In this document: in pieces, positions 44,663 to 52,555 of the stretch
How the letters are laid out: each line of letters starts with the position of its first letter
How positions within the stretch are numbered: position 1 is the stretch's first letter
DNA from: Nocardioides sp. Root122
GTDB lineage: Bacteria; Actinomycetota; Actinomycetes; Propionibacteriales; Nocardioidaceae
Direction of reading: 5' to 3'
DNA length: 64,000 bases
NCBI RefSeq assembly: GCF_001425025.1
Contig: NZ_LMDE01000014.1
Location: 62,001-126,000, forward strand
Program-made: the position numbers and the translations under genes
The notes under the pieces: generated by a model
Databases searched by the model: none
What the model saw: only the letters and a program-made list of their open reading frames with translations
Told to the model about the DNA's origin: nothing

Positions 44663-45585
44663 TCGGCCGCAACAGCCTCTACGGCCCGCTCGACCCGGCA
44701 CCCGATGCCGGCTACGCGGCGCCGCCACCCCGCAAGGGCTTCTTCACCGACACCAGCGTGTGCATCGGGTGCAAGGCCTGCGAGGTGGCGTGCAAGGAGT
44801 GGAACGACGTCCCGGAGAACCTCTTCGAGATGCTCGGCACCTCCTACGACAACAGCCACTCGCTCAACGCCAACCAGTGGCGACACGTCGCGTTCATCGA
44901 GCGCCCGGGGACCGCGCCCGTTCCCGACCGCCCTGCCGTCGACCTCGGCATGCCGACGGTCGGCGCCGCGCCCAGCGACGTACCCGATGAGGCGAAGCCG
45001 GACTTCCAGTGGCTGATGTCCTCCGACGTGTGCAAGCACTGCACGCACGCCGCCTGCCTCGACGTGTGCCCGACGGGCTCGCTGTTCCGCTCGGAGTTCG
45101 GCACCGTGGTCGTGCAGGACGACATCTGCAACGGGTGCGGCTACTGCGTGGCGGCCTGCCCCTACGGCGTCATCGACCGGCGCCAGGGACCGGAGGGCGA
45201 CCCCAAGGTGGGCATCGCACAGAAGTGCACGCTCTGCTACGACCGGCTGACCGACAACCAGCGCCCGGCGTGCGCACAGGCCTGCCCGACCGAGTCGATC
45301 CTCTACGGCGACGTCGAAGAGCTGCGCGAACGGGCAAACGAGCGGGTCGCGGCGCTGCACGAGCAGGGCGTGATGGACGCCCGGCTCTACGGCAACGACC
45401 CGGAGGACGGCGTCGGCGGCACCGGCGCGTTCTTCCTGCTGCTCGACGAGCCGGAGGTCTACGGCCTGCCGCCCGACCCGGTCGTCACGACCAAGGACCT
45501 GCCCATGATGTTCAAGCGCGCCGGCATGGCCGGGACCGCGATGCTGGTCGGGGCCGCGCTGTCCTTCCTGAGGAGGCCGCGATGA
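44659..45585 (+). CDS. fdhB: Formate dehydrogenase iron-sulfur (beta) subunit
   Basis: A 308-residue electron-transfer subunit from GTG 44659 (GTGA overlap with fdhA). Four [4Fe-4S] cluster motifs are seen: CIGCKACEVACKEWN, CKHCTHAACLDVCPTG, CNGCGYCVAACPYG and CTLCYDR ... CAQACPTES. The C-terminus has a single hydrophobic helix (AGMAGTAMLVGAALSFL) that anchors it to the membrane like FdnH. It passes electrons from FdhA to the membrane subunit. Confidence 0.95.
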   Translation: MIGRNSLYGPLDPAPDAGYAAPPPRKGFFTDTSVCIGCKACEVACKEWNDVPENLFEMLGTSYDNSHSLNANQWRHVAFIERPGTAPVPDRPAVDLGMPTVGAAPSDVPDEAKPDFQWLMSSDVCKHCTHAACLDVCPTGSLFRSEFGTVVVQDDICNGCGYCVAACPYGVIDRRQGPEGDPKVGIAQKCTLCYDRLTDNQRPACAQACPTESILYGDVEELRERANERVAALHEQGVMDARLYGNDPEDGVGGTGAFFLLLDEPEVYGLPPDPVVTTKDLPMMFKRAGMAGTAMLVGAALSFLRRPR

Positions 45586-46622
45586 CGGAGGTCCGCCACG
45601 GCGGGAGCCCCGGCCGTGCGCGCGACGGCGCCCCCGGCAGGAAGCGGGGCGGCAAGGGCGGGGCCGAGCAGGTCATGGTGCCGGAGGCGGACTTCACCTC
45701 CTACTACGGGCGACCGATCGTCAAGCCGGCGCCGTGGGAGAAGGACATCGCCTACTACCTCTTCACCGGTGGCGTCGCCGCGGGCAGCTCGCTGCTCGGT
45801 GCCGGCGCGGACCTCACCGGCCGACCGGGGCTGCGCCGGGTCGCACGGTTCGGCTCGCTCGGCAGCCTGGGCCTGAGCATCGGCTTCCTGGTCCACGACC
45901 TCGGCAAGCCGAGCCGCTTCCTCAACATGCTGCGGGTCGCCAAGCTCACCTCGCCGATGTCGGTCGGCACCTGGATCCTCAGCATCCACGGGCCGTTCGC
46001 CGCGCTGGCGTCGGGAGCGGAGATCGTGTCGCTGCTGCCCGCGAGCTGGCAGCGGGTCGGTCCGCTGCGCCTCGTGGCCGTCCTCGGGCGCCCCGCCGGC
46101 CTGGTCGGTGCGCTCACCGCGCCGCCGGTCGCGGCGTACACCGCGGTGCTGCTCGCCGACACGGCGACGCCCGCGTGGCACAGCGCCCACGAGGAGCTGC
46201 CCTTCGTCTTCTGCGGTTCCGCGGCCGCCGCGTCCGGTGGCCTGGGCCTGCTCGGCTCGCCGGTCGCGGAGGCCGGGCCGGCCCGCGCGTTCGCCGTCGG
46301 TGGTGCGGTCATCGAGCTCGCCGCCGAGCGGCGGATGGAGCAGTCGATGGGCCTCTCCGCCGAGACGCTCCACCGGGGCACGGCCGGGAGGTGGATGCGC
46401 GCCGCGACCGCGCTGACCGTCGCCGGAGCCGCGGGCGCACTGGTCGGTCGCCGCAGCCGGGTGCTGTCGATGGTCTCCGGCGCCGCCCTGATGGCCGGCT
46501 CGCTGTGCACGCGGATGGGCGTCTACGAGGCCGGCCTGGCGTCGGCGCGCGACCCGAAGTACACCGTCGTGCCGCAGCGTGAACGGGCGGATCGGTGGGT
46601 ACCGGGGGACGACCGCCAGTAG
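45582..46622 (+). CDS. fdhC: NrfD-type membrane subunit of formate dehydrogenase
   Basis: A 346-residue protein from ATG 45582 (ATGA overlap with fdhB, AGGAGG just upstream). After a ~60-residue basic N-terminus come eight or so TMs of the NrfD/PsrC polysulfide-reductase family (AYYLFTGGVAAGSSLLGAGADLTG, FLVHDLGKPSRFLNMLRVAK, SPMSVGTWILSIHGPFA). These proteins pass electrons to menaquinone without heme, unlike the cytochrome b subunit FdnI. The symbol fdhC is used loosely; in other bacteria it can mean a formate channel. Confidence 0.9.
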   Translation: MTEVRHGGSPGRARDGAPGRKRGGKGGAEQVMVPEADFTSYYGRPIVKPAPWEKDIAYYLFTGGVAAGSSLLGAGADLTGRPGLRRVARFGSLGSLGLSIGFLVHDLGKPSRFLNMLRVAKLTSPMSVGTWILSIHGPFAALASGAEIVSLLPASWQRVGPLRLVAVLGRPAGLVGALTAPPVAAYTAVLLADTATPAWHSAHEELPFVFCGSAAAASGGLGLLGSPVAEAGPARAFAVGGAVIELAAERRMEQSMGLSAETLHRGTAGRWMRAATALTVAGAAGALVGRRSRVLSMVSGAALMAGSLCTRMGVYEAGLASARDPKYTVVPQRERADRWVPGDDRQ

Positions 46623-46670
46623 GTCCGCCACCGGTGGGCCGCCTGACGGCGCCGGACCGGAGGAGGAACC

Positions 46671-47975
46671 ATGAGCCAGACCCACCGCAGCGACACGTCA
46701 CACCGGAGCGGCCCTCCGGACGGCGGTTCGTCACCGGGCTCCTTCCGCTGGCTCCTGGTCGCGGCGGGCCTGCTGCTGCAGTTCTCCATCGGTGCGGTCT
46801 ACGCCTGGTCGGTCTTCGGCGGCGCGCTCGAGAAGGCGGAGCCGTGGCAGCTGGGCAAGGTGCGCGCGGCGATGCCGTTCGAGGTGACGATCGGGATGAT
46901 CTTCATCGGCAGCTACGTCGGTGGCCGGCTCCAGGACGCCCGTGGCCCGCGGATCGTCGCGCTCATCGGCGGCGTCATCTACGCCGTCGGCATCCTGCTC
47001 GCGTCGTTGACCAACGGCGAGGGCGACTACTGGCTGCTGATCCTCGGCTACGGCGTGATCTCCGGCTTCGGTCTCGGTGTCGCCTACATCGTGCCGATCG
47101 CGATGCTGCAGAAGTGGTTCCCCGACCGCAAGGGCCTCATCACCGGCCTCGCGGTCGGCGGCTTCGGCTTCGGTGCGGTGCTCACCTCGCCGGTCGCGCA
47201 GGCCCTCATCGACCGCGCCCCGGACGACCCGACCAGCGCGTTCCTGCCCCTCGGCATCGCCTACCTGGTGATGTCCCTGGCCGGCGCCTCGGTCTTCCGC
47301 AACCCGCCGCAGGGCTACGTCGTGCCCGGCCACGAGCCGGTCACCGACGCCGCTGGCGGGTCCGAGGACAGCGGGAAGGACTACACGCAGGGCGAGGCGC
47401 TGCGCACGCCGCAGTGGTACCTCCTCACCGCGATCCTCACCCTCAGCGTCGCGGCCGGCATCTCGCTGATCTCGCAGGCCAAGGCCAGCGCCACCGACAT
47501 CTCCGGCTACAGCGTGGGCGGCGCCGCCGCGCTCGTCGGCGTGCTCGCCATCTTCAACGGCGGTGGTCGCATCGTGTGGGCGGCGGTGTCGGACTACCTC
47601 GGTCGGATGCGCACCTTCGCGGCGATCCTGGTGCTCCAGGGCGTCTGCCTGCTCCTGCTTCCGCACGCCTCCAACATGGCCCTCTTCGCGGTGCTCGCCG
47701 CGATCGTCTACCTCTGCTACGGCGGCACCTTCGGCACCATGCCGGCCACCGCGGGCGACTTCTTCGGCGTCCGCAACGCCGGTGCGATCTACGGCCTGAT
47801 GCTCGTCGGCTGGAGCCTCGGCGGCGTGATCGGCCCGCTCATCGCCTCCGCGCTCATCGGCGAGGAGAAGGCCTACACGGTGGCCTACACGACCATCGGC
47901 GTCATCGCGCTCGCCTCGGTCGCCCTCACCTTCATCACCAAGGTGCCGGCCGGACGGGACGTCGACCACACCTGA
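46671..47975 (+). CDS. MFS transporter of the oxalate/formate antiporter (OFA) family
   Basis: A 434-residue twelve-TM MFS protein, with RWLLVAAGLLLQFSIGAVYAWSVF, an inserted cytoplasmic loop (EDSGKDYTQGEALRTPQWY) and CYGGTFGTMPATAGDFFGVRNAGAIYG, which are typical of OFA-family members such as E. coli YhjX. GGAGGA precedes ATG 46671. Its place 48 bases after the FDH genes makes formate or a related monocarboxylate a good candidate substrate; transport direction is not known. Confidence 0.87.
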   Translation: MSQTHRSDTSHRSGPPDGGSSPGSFRWLLVAAGLLLQFSIGAVYAWSVFGGALEKAEPWQLGKVRAAMPFEVTIGMIFIGSYVGGRLQDARGPRIVALIGGVIYAVGILLASLTNGEGDYWLLILGYGVISGFGLGVAYIVPIAMLQKWFPDRKGLITGLAVGGFGFGAVLTSPVAQALIDRAPDDPTSAFLPLGIAYLVMSLAGASVFRNPPQGYVVPGHEPVTDAAGGSEDSGKDYTQGEALRTPQWYLLTAILTLSVAAGISLISQAKASATDISGYSVGGAAALVGVLAIFNGGGRIVWAAVSDYLGRMRTFAAILVLQGVCLLLLPHASNMALFAVLAAIVYLCYGGTFGTMPATAGDFFGVRNAGAIYGLMLVGWSLGGVIGPLIASALIGEEKAYTVAYTTIGVIALASVALTFITKVPAGRDVDHT

Positions 47976-47992
47976 CCTGCGAGACTGCCGAC

Positions 47993-48553
47993 ATGGCGAG
48001 CACAACGCGCGACCGCATCGTCGCGGCGGCGGTCGAGATGACGACCTCGTCCGGCTGGGCGGCCGTGACGATGGCGCGGCTCGCCGAGGAGGCCGGTGTC
48101 AGCCGCCAGACGGTCTACAACGAGGTGGGCTCCAAGACCGCGCTGGCCGAGACGATGATCCTCGAGGAGCTCGCCCGCTTCCTCGGCGTGGTCGAGCAGG
48201 CCTTCGACCACGAGCCGCGCGACCTCACCCGCGCCGTCGAGCGGGCCGTGTGCGACGTGCTCACCTACGCCCGCGCCAACAAGCTGCTGCACGCGGTGGT
48301 CAGCGCGACCCACGGCGCGGACACCGAGCTGCTCCCGCTGCTCACCACCAACGCGGGCTCGCTGCTCGGCGTGGCCAAGGAGGTCGTCAGCGTCCGCGTG
48401 GCGCCGTACGCCCCCGGCATCGACGCCGCGCACCTCGAGCCCGCGATCGACATGGTCGTGCGCGTCGTGCTCAGCCACGTCATGCAGCCCTCCTCCTCCC
48501 CCGAGCAGACCGGCGCCGACATCGCCTGGCTCTCCAGCCGCGTGCTGGGCTGA
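47993..48553 (+). CDS. TetR-family transcriptional regulator
   Basis: A 186-residue regulator with N-terminal helix-turn-helix (MARLAEEAGVSRQTVYNEVGSKTALAE) and a variable ligand-binding domain. A GAGACT box sits 6 nt before ATG 47993. It lies 17 bases after the OFA gene and 29 bases before a DHA2 exporter; control of the exporter is more usual, but control of the formate locus is not excluded. Confidence 0.92.
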   Translation: MASTTRDRIVAAAVEMTTSSGWAAVTMARLAEEAGVSRQTVYNEVGSKTALAETMILEELARFLGVVEQAFDHEPRDLTRAVERAVCDVLTYARANKLLHAVVSATHGADTELLPLLTTNAGSLLGVAKEVVSVRVAPYAPGIDAAHLEPAIDMVVRVVLSHVMQPSSSPEQTGADIAWLSSRVLG

Positions 48554-48582
48554 TCGGCGCCGAAGCGAAGCGGAGGCGCAGG

Positions 48583-49968
48583 ATGAGCACAGCGTGGGGG
48601 ACGCCGACCGGGCGGGGGGTCGTGGCGGCGGCCACCCTGGGGTCGGGGCTGACGCTCCTGGACGGCACCGTGGTCAACGTCGCGCTGCGGACGATGGGCA
48701 CCGACCTGGACGCGTCGTTGTCGCAGCTGCAGTGGATCACCAACGGCTACTTCCTCTCCCTCGCCTCGCTGATCCTGTTCGGCGGCGCGCTGGGTGACCG
48801 GCTCGGCCGGCGGCGGGTGTTCGTCATCGGCACGGTCTGGTTCGCCCTCGCCTCGCTCATGTGCGGCCTCGCCCCCGCCGCCGAGGTGCTGATCGTGGCG
48901 CGGGTGCTGCAGGGGATCGGCGGCGCGCTGCTGACCCCCGGCAGCCTGGCCATGATCCAGGGCGCCTTCCGGGCCGAGGACCGCAGCCGCGCGATCGGGG
49001 CGTGGTCCGGTCTCGGTGGCATCGCGGCGGCCCTCGGTCCCCTCGTCGGCGGGCTCCTCATCGACCACGCGTCGTGGCGCTGGATCTTCCTGATCAACCT
49101 GCCGCTCGCCGTGCTCACGGTGTGGCTGGCGCAGCGGTGGGTGCCCGAGACGCGAGACCCCCGAGCCCACGGGCGCTTCGACGTCGCGGGCGCGGCACTG
49201 GCCTCCGTGGCGCTGGCCGGGACGACGTGGGCGCTCACCGACGCCGGCGGACCGATGACGTGGTGGGCGACCGCGCTGGGCGTGGTGGCCGCGGTGGCGT
49301 TCGTCGTGGTGGAGCGCCGGGTGCCCGAGCCGATGGTGCCGCTCGGCCTCTTCTCCGACCGCACCTTCAGCGCGGCCAACGCGATGACGTTGCTCGTCTA
49401 CGCCGCGCTGGGCGCGATCCTGTTCTTCCTCGTCCTGCAGCTGCAGACCGTCGGCGGCTATAACGCCCTCGAGGCCGGGCTGGCGACGCTCCCGATCACC
49501 GCCTGCATGCTCCTGCTCGCCGCGCGCGGGGGAGCCCTCGCCCAGCGCATCGGACCGCGCATCCCGATGACGTTCGGGCCGGCGGTGATGGCGGTCGGGA
49601 CGTTCCTCCTGCTGGCGGTGGGACCCGGCGTGACCTGGTGGCGCGACGTGCTGCCGGGCCTGACGGTCTTCGGCCTGGGCCTGGCCCTGATGGTCGCGCC
49701 GCTGACCGCGACCGTGCTGGCCGCCGCGCCCGACGAGGTGACGGGCACGGCCAGCGGCATCAACAACGCGGTGGCACGCGCCGGCTCGCTGCTGGCGGTC
49801 GCCGCACTGCCGATGGCAGTGGGGCTCGGGGGCGACGACTACCGCGACCCGGCGCGATTCGACACGGCGTACGGCACCGCCATGGTCGCGTGCGCCGTGC
49901 TCCTCCTCGTCGGCGGGCTGATCTCCTGGGTGACGATCCCGCACCGGCTCCAGACCACCACGACCTAG
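48583..49968 (+). CDS. DHA2-family MFS drug exporter (EmrB/QacA type)
   Basis: A 461-residue protein with 14 predicted TMs. LDGTVVNVALRTMGTDLDAS (motif D1), GDRLGRRRVFVIG (motif A) and VLQGIGGALLTPGSLAMI (motif C) identify a proton-driven multidrug exporter. GGCGCAGG precedes ATG 48583. It is probably regulated by the adjacent TetR protein. Its stop codon lies in the left arm of the 17-bp terminal repeat element. Confidence 0.93.
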   Translation: MSTAWGTPTGRGVVAAATLGSGLTLLDGTVVNVALRTMGTDLDASLSQLQWITNGYFLSLASLILFGGALGDRLGRRRVFVIGTVWFALASLMCGLAPAAEVLIVARVLQGIGGALLTPGSLAMIQGAFRAEDRSRAIGAWSGLGGIAAALGPLVGGLLIDHASWRWIFLINLPLAVLTVWLAQRWVPETRDPRAHGRFDVAGAALASVALAGTTWALTDAGGPMTWWATALGVVAAVAFVVVERRVPEPMVPLGLFSDRTFSAANAMTLLVYAALGAILFFLVLQLQTVGGYNALEAGLATLPITACMLLLAARGGALAQRIGPRIPMTFGPAVMAVGTFLLLAVGPGVTWWRDVLPGLTVFGLGLALMVAPLTATVLAAAPDEVTGTASGINNAVARAGSLLAVAALPMAVGLGGDDYRDPARFDTAYGTAMVACAVLLLVGGLISWVTIPHRLQTTTT

Positions 49969-50129
49969 GTCGTGGCCGGCAGCCCCATGGCCTGCTGCGC
50001 GCCGCCCGCCGCGCACGCTGGCTGCGTTGTCGTCAGTCGCCATGGCTCCGCCATGTCTCCCTCCTCCGCCTTGCCATCGCACACGCCGGACGACGCTCGC
50101 GACGGCCGAGGACTGCCGGCCACGACCTA
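49966..50129. repeat. 164-bp element with perfect 17-bp terminal inverted repeats
   Basis: TAGGTCGTGGCCGGCAG (49966-49982) and CTGCCGGCCACGACCTA (50113-50129) are exact reverse complements. The interior contains GGCTGCGTTGTCGTCAGTCG, a CATGGC-TCC-GCCATG hairpin (50041-50055) and CTCCTCCGCCTTGCCATCGC, and no ORF. The layout resembles the small palindromic intergenic elements of high-GC bacteria. Confidence 0.65.
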
Positions 50130-50133
50130 GGGT
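50128..50133 (+). promoter_or_regulatory. TAGGGT -10 box of the VanY-like gene
   Basis: TAGGGT ends 6 nt before ATG 50140, with no ribosome binding site; its first two bases belong to the right terminal repeat of the 164-bp element. Confidence 0.55.
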
Positions 50134-50139
50134 CTCCCC

Positions 50140-51369
50140 ATGCGCGTACGACGACGGGGGACGGTGGCGGCGACCGCTGCCCTCGCCCTCCTGCTCGGCG
50201 CGTGCAGCGAGCCGGGGACGGTGCCGGAGCCCGACCCGACCCCGGCGTCGGAGTCGAGCTCGACCGGCAGGCCGTCGACCCGCCCGACGACCCCGGTGGC
50301 CGACCCCGCCCACGCCGTCGACCCGCCCGGGAAGCGCAAGGACCGGCTCTGGAGCGCCGACATCCTGGTGCAGTGGGACCAGGCCCTCCCCGCCTCCACC
50401 ATCGAGAAGATCGAGCGGTTGAAGGGCGTCGCCCACACCGAGCGGATCGGCCTGGGCCAGGTGTCGCTGGAGAACCGGGTGCTCACCGTCGCCTCGGTCG
50501 ACCCCGGCGCCTACCGGCTGTTCACCCGCGCCGACGTCGCCGACTTCCAGGAGGCCTGGGACCGGGTGGCCGGCGGCGAGATGGCGACCGACAAGTCGAT
50601 CGGCAAGCGGCTCGCCGACAAGGACGGGATGATCCGGCTCGGCTCGGACGACGCGGCACCTACCCTGCACGTCGGGGCGTACACCCCCCAGATCCCCACC
50701 ATCGACATGGTCGTCAACACCGCGTGGGCCGACGACATCGAGATGGCCACGGACAACGGCCTGCTGATCTCCACCGACGACATCTCCCCGGCCTCGATCC
50801 GCACGCCGCTCGAGAAGCTCGTCGGCAAGGACGCGTCGGTGCAGATGCTCGACGTCGCCTCGCGCCTCGGCCTCGACCCCGAGGCGCGCCTGACCGCGAT
50901 CCCGACCGGCGGCACCCTCGGCAGCGTGGTCGGCACCTACCGCTACCGCGTCATCGGCGGCGGGCGGATCGCCCCCGACCCCGCCTGGGTCGCCGCCAAC
51001 ATCCGCACCGAGGTGGTGCCGATCCTCGGCAGCGTCACCTGCCACAAGGACCTGTTCCCGCAGCTGCGCGCCGCCCTGCTCGAGGTGCAGCAGCTCGGCC
51101 TGGCCGGCGAGATCCACCCGGGCGAGTACGCCGGCTGCTACTACCCGCGCTTCATCGCCAACACCACGACGCTGTCCAACCACTCGTTCGGCCTCGCCCT
51201 CGACCTCAACGTGCCGGGCAACCAGCGCGGCAGCGTCGGGGAGATGAGCCGCGCCGTCGTGTCGGTCTTCAAGACCTGGGGCTTCGCGTGGGGCGGCGAC
51301 TGGCGCTACACCGACCCGATGCACTTCGAGCTCGCCGAGGTCAAGCGCGTCGGCTCCGCGTCGGGGTAG
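50140..51369 (+). CDS. VanY/M15-type D-Ala-D-Ala carboxypeptidase lipoprotein
   Basis: A 409-residue protein with a lipobox (LLLGAC, Cys23) and a Ser/Thr/Pro-rich linker. A middle region of unknown fold (residues ~75-240) precedes an M15 zinc peptidase domain with SNHSFGLALDLN (zinc His and Asp) and DPMHFEL (zinc His). It would act on peptidoglycan peptide ends outside the membrane. The N-terminal extra domain is unusual for short VanY enzymes. Monocistronic. Confidence 0.87.
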   Translation: MRVRRRGTVAATAALALLLGACSEPGTVPEPDPTPASESSSTGRPSTRPTTPVADPAHAVDPPGKRKDRLWSADILVQWDQALPASTIEKIERLKGVAHTERIGLGQVSLENRVLTVASVDPGAYRLFTRADVADFQEAWDRVAGGEMATDKSIGKRLADKDGMIRLGSDDAAPTLHVGAYTPQIPTIDMVVNTAWADDIEMATDNGLLISTDDISPASIRTPLEKLVGKDASVQMLDVASRLGLDPEARLTAIPTGGTLGSVVGTYRYRVIGGGRIAPDPAWVAANIRTEVVPILGSVTCHKDLFPQLRAALLEVQQLGLAGEIHPGEYAGCYYPRFIANTTTLSNHSFGLALDLNVPGNQRGSVGEMSRAVVSVFKTWGFAWGGDWRYTDPMHFELAEVKRVGSASG

Positions 51370-51427
51370 TCCAGTGACACGTGGTCGCCAGGCTCGCCGT
51401 CGGACGACCACTCGCCACTGGACTACA

Positions 51428-51433
51428 TAGGCT
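51428..51433 (+). promoter_or_regulatory. TAGGCT -10 box of the quinone oxidoreductase gene
   Basis: TAGGCT ends 6 nt before ATG 51440. No ribosome binding site is present. Confidence 0.5.
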
Positions 51434-51439
51434 GCCCGT

Positions 51440-52417
51440 ATGCGCGCAGTCCAGGTCGTCACGCCCACCGGTCCGTCCGACATCGAGGTGCGGGAGGTCG
51501 ACCCGCCGGTCCAGGGCCACGACGACGTCCTGGTGGAGGTGCACAGCGTCGGGGTGTCGTTCCCGGACCTGCTGCTGAGCCGGGGTGAGTACCAGTTCAA
51601 GCCCGAGCCGCCGTTCACCCTCGGCGTCGACTTCGCCGGCGTCGTGCTCGACCCGGGGTCGCCGGAGTCCAGCGGCTTCACGGTGGGCCAGCGGGTCGCC
51701 GGCGTGAACCTCAACGGCGGTGCCGCGGAGCGGGTCGCGAACCCGGCGATCTTCACCTTCGCCCTGCCCGACGAGCTGTCGTTCGACGAGGGTGCCGCGA
51801 TCCCGATGAACTACCTGACCGCCCTCTTCGCGCTCGAGGAGCGCGGGGGCCTGCGCGAGGGCGAGACCGTGCTCGTCCACGGTGCCGCCGGTGGTGTCGG
51901 CACCGCCACCCTGCAGGTCGCGAAGGGCCTCGGCGCCCGCACGGTCGCGGTCGTCAGCACCGAGGAGAAGGCTGCCTTCGCCCTCGCCGCCGGCGCGGAC
52001 GAGGCGGTCGTCGGGCCCGACTTCAAGGACCGGGTCAAGGAGATCGCCGGCGGCCGCGGGGTCGACGTGGTGCTCGATGTGGTCGGCGGCGACGCCTTCA
52101 CCGACTCGCTGCGCTGCCTCGCCGAGCAGGGCCGGATCCTGGTCGTGGGGTTCGCGGCCGGCCAGGGGATCCCCGAGGTCAAGGTCAACCGGCTGCTGCT
52201 CAACAACACCGACGTGCGCGGCGTCGGCTGGGGCGCCTTCGCGATGACCAAGCCGGGCTACATGCAGAAGCAGTGGCACCGCCTCGAGCCGATGTTCGCC
52301 TCGGGCGTGGTCAGGCCGCCGATCGGTGCGACGTACGACATGGCGGGCTTCGGGCAGGCGCTCGTCGACATGGACGAGCGTCGCACCCTGGGCAAGTCGG
52401 TCGTGCGGGTCCGGTGA
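51440..52417 (+). CDS. Zinc-independent MDR-family NADPH:quinone oxidoreductase-like protein
   Basis: A 325-residue medium-chain dehydrogenase without zinc ligands. GVSFPDLLLSRGEYQFKPEPPFTLGVDFAGVV (catalytic domain) and VLVHGAAGGVGTATLQVAKGLGARTVAVVS (NADPH fold with AAGGVG) are typical. Substrates may be quinones or enoyl compounds. The final GKSVVRVR and stop are repeated twice more downstream (52391-52519). Confidence 0.9.
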   Translation: MRAVQVVTPTGPSDIEVREVDPPVQGHDDVLVEVHSVGVSFPDLLLSRGEYQFKPEPPFTLGVDFAGVVLDPGSPESSGFTVGQRVAGVNLNGGAAERVANPAIFTFALPDELSFDEGAAIPMNYLTALFALEERGGLREGETVLVHGAAGGVGTATLQVAKGLGARTVAVVSTEEKAAFALAAGADEAVVGPDFKDRVKEIAGGRGVDVVLDVVGGDAFTDSLRCLAEQGRILVVGFAAGQGIPEVKVNRLLLNNTDVRGVGWGAFAMTKPGYMQKQWHRLEPMFASGVVRPPIGATYDMAGFGQALVDMDERRTLGKSVVRVR

Positions 52418-52519
52418 CGCTCAGCGCCGGCAGTGGCGTTCGGCAAGTCCGTCGTGCGGGTCCGGTGACGCTCGGCGCCGGCAGTGGCGTTCGGCAAGTC
52501 GGTCGTCCGCGTGCGCTGA
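52391..52519 (+). repeat. 51-bp tandem repeat of the 3' end of a gene
   Basis: Units at 52391-52441 and 52442-52492 are 51 bp each and differ at only two positions. A partial third unit at 52493-52519 follows in register. Because 51 is divisible by 3, each unit encodes GKSVVRVR followed by TGA in the same frame. The third copy uses different codons (GTCCGCGTGCGC). Confidence 0.9.
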
Positions 52520-52542
52520 TGCCCGCGCTGGGCAGCGAGCGT

Positions 52543-52548
52543 TAGGGT
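52543..52548 (+). promoter_or_regulatory. TAGGGT -10 box of the M13 peptidase gene
   Basis: TAGGGT ends 7 nt before GTG 52556. No ribosome binding site is present. Confidence 0.55.
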
Positions 52549-52555
52549 CGACCGC

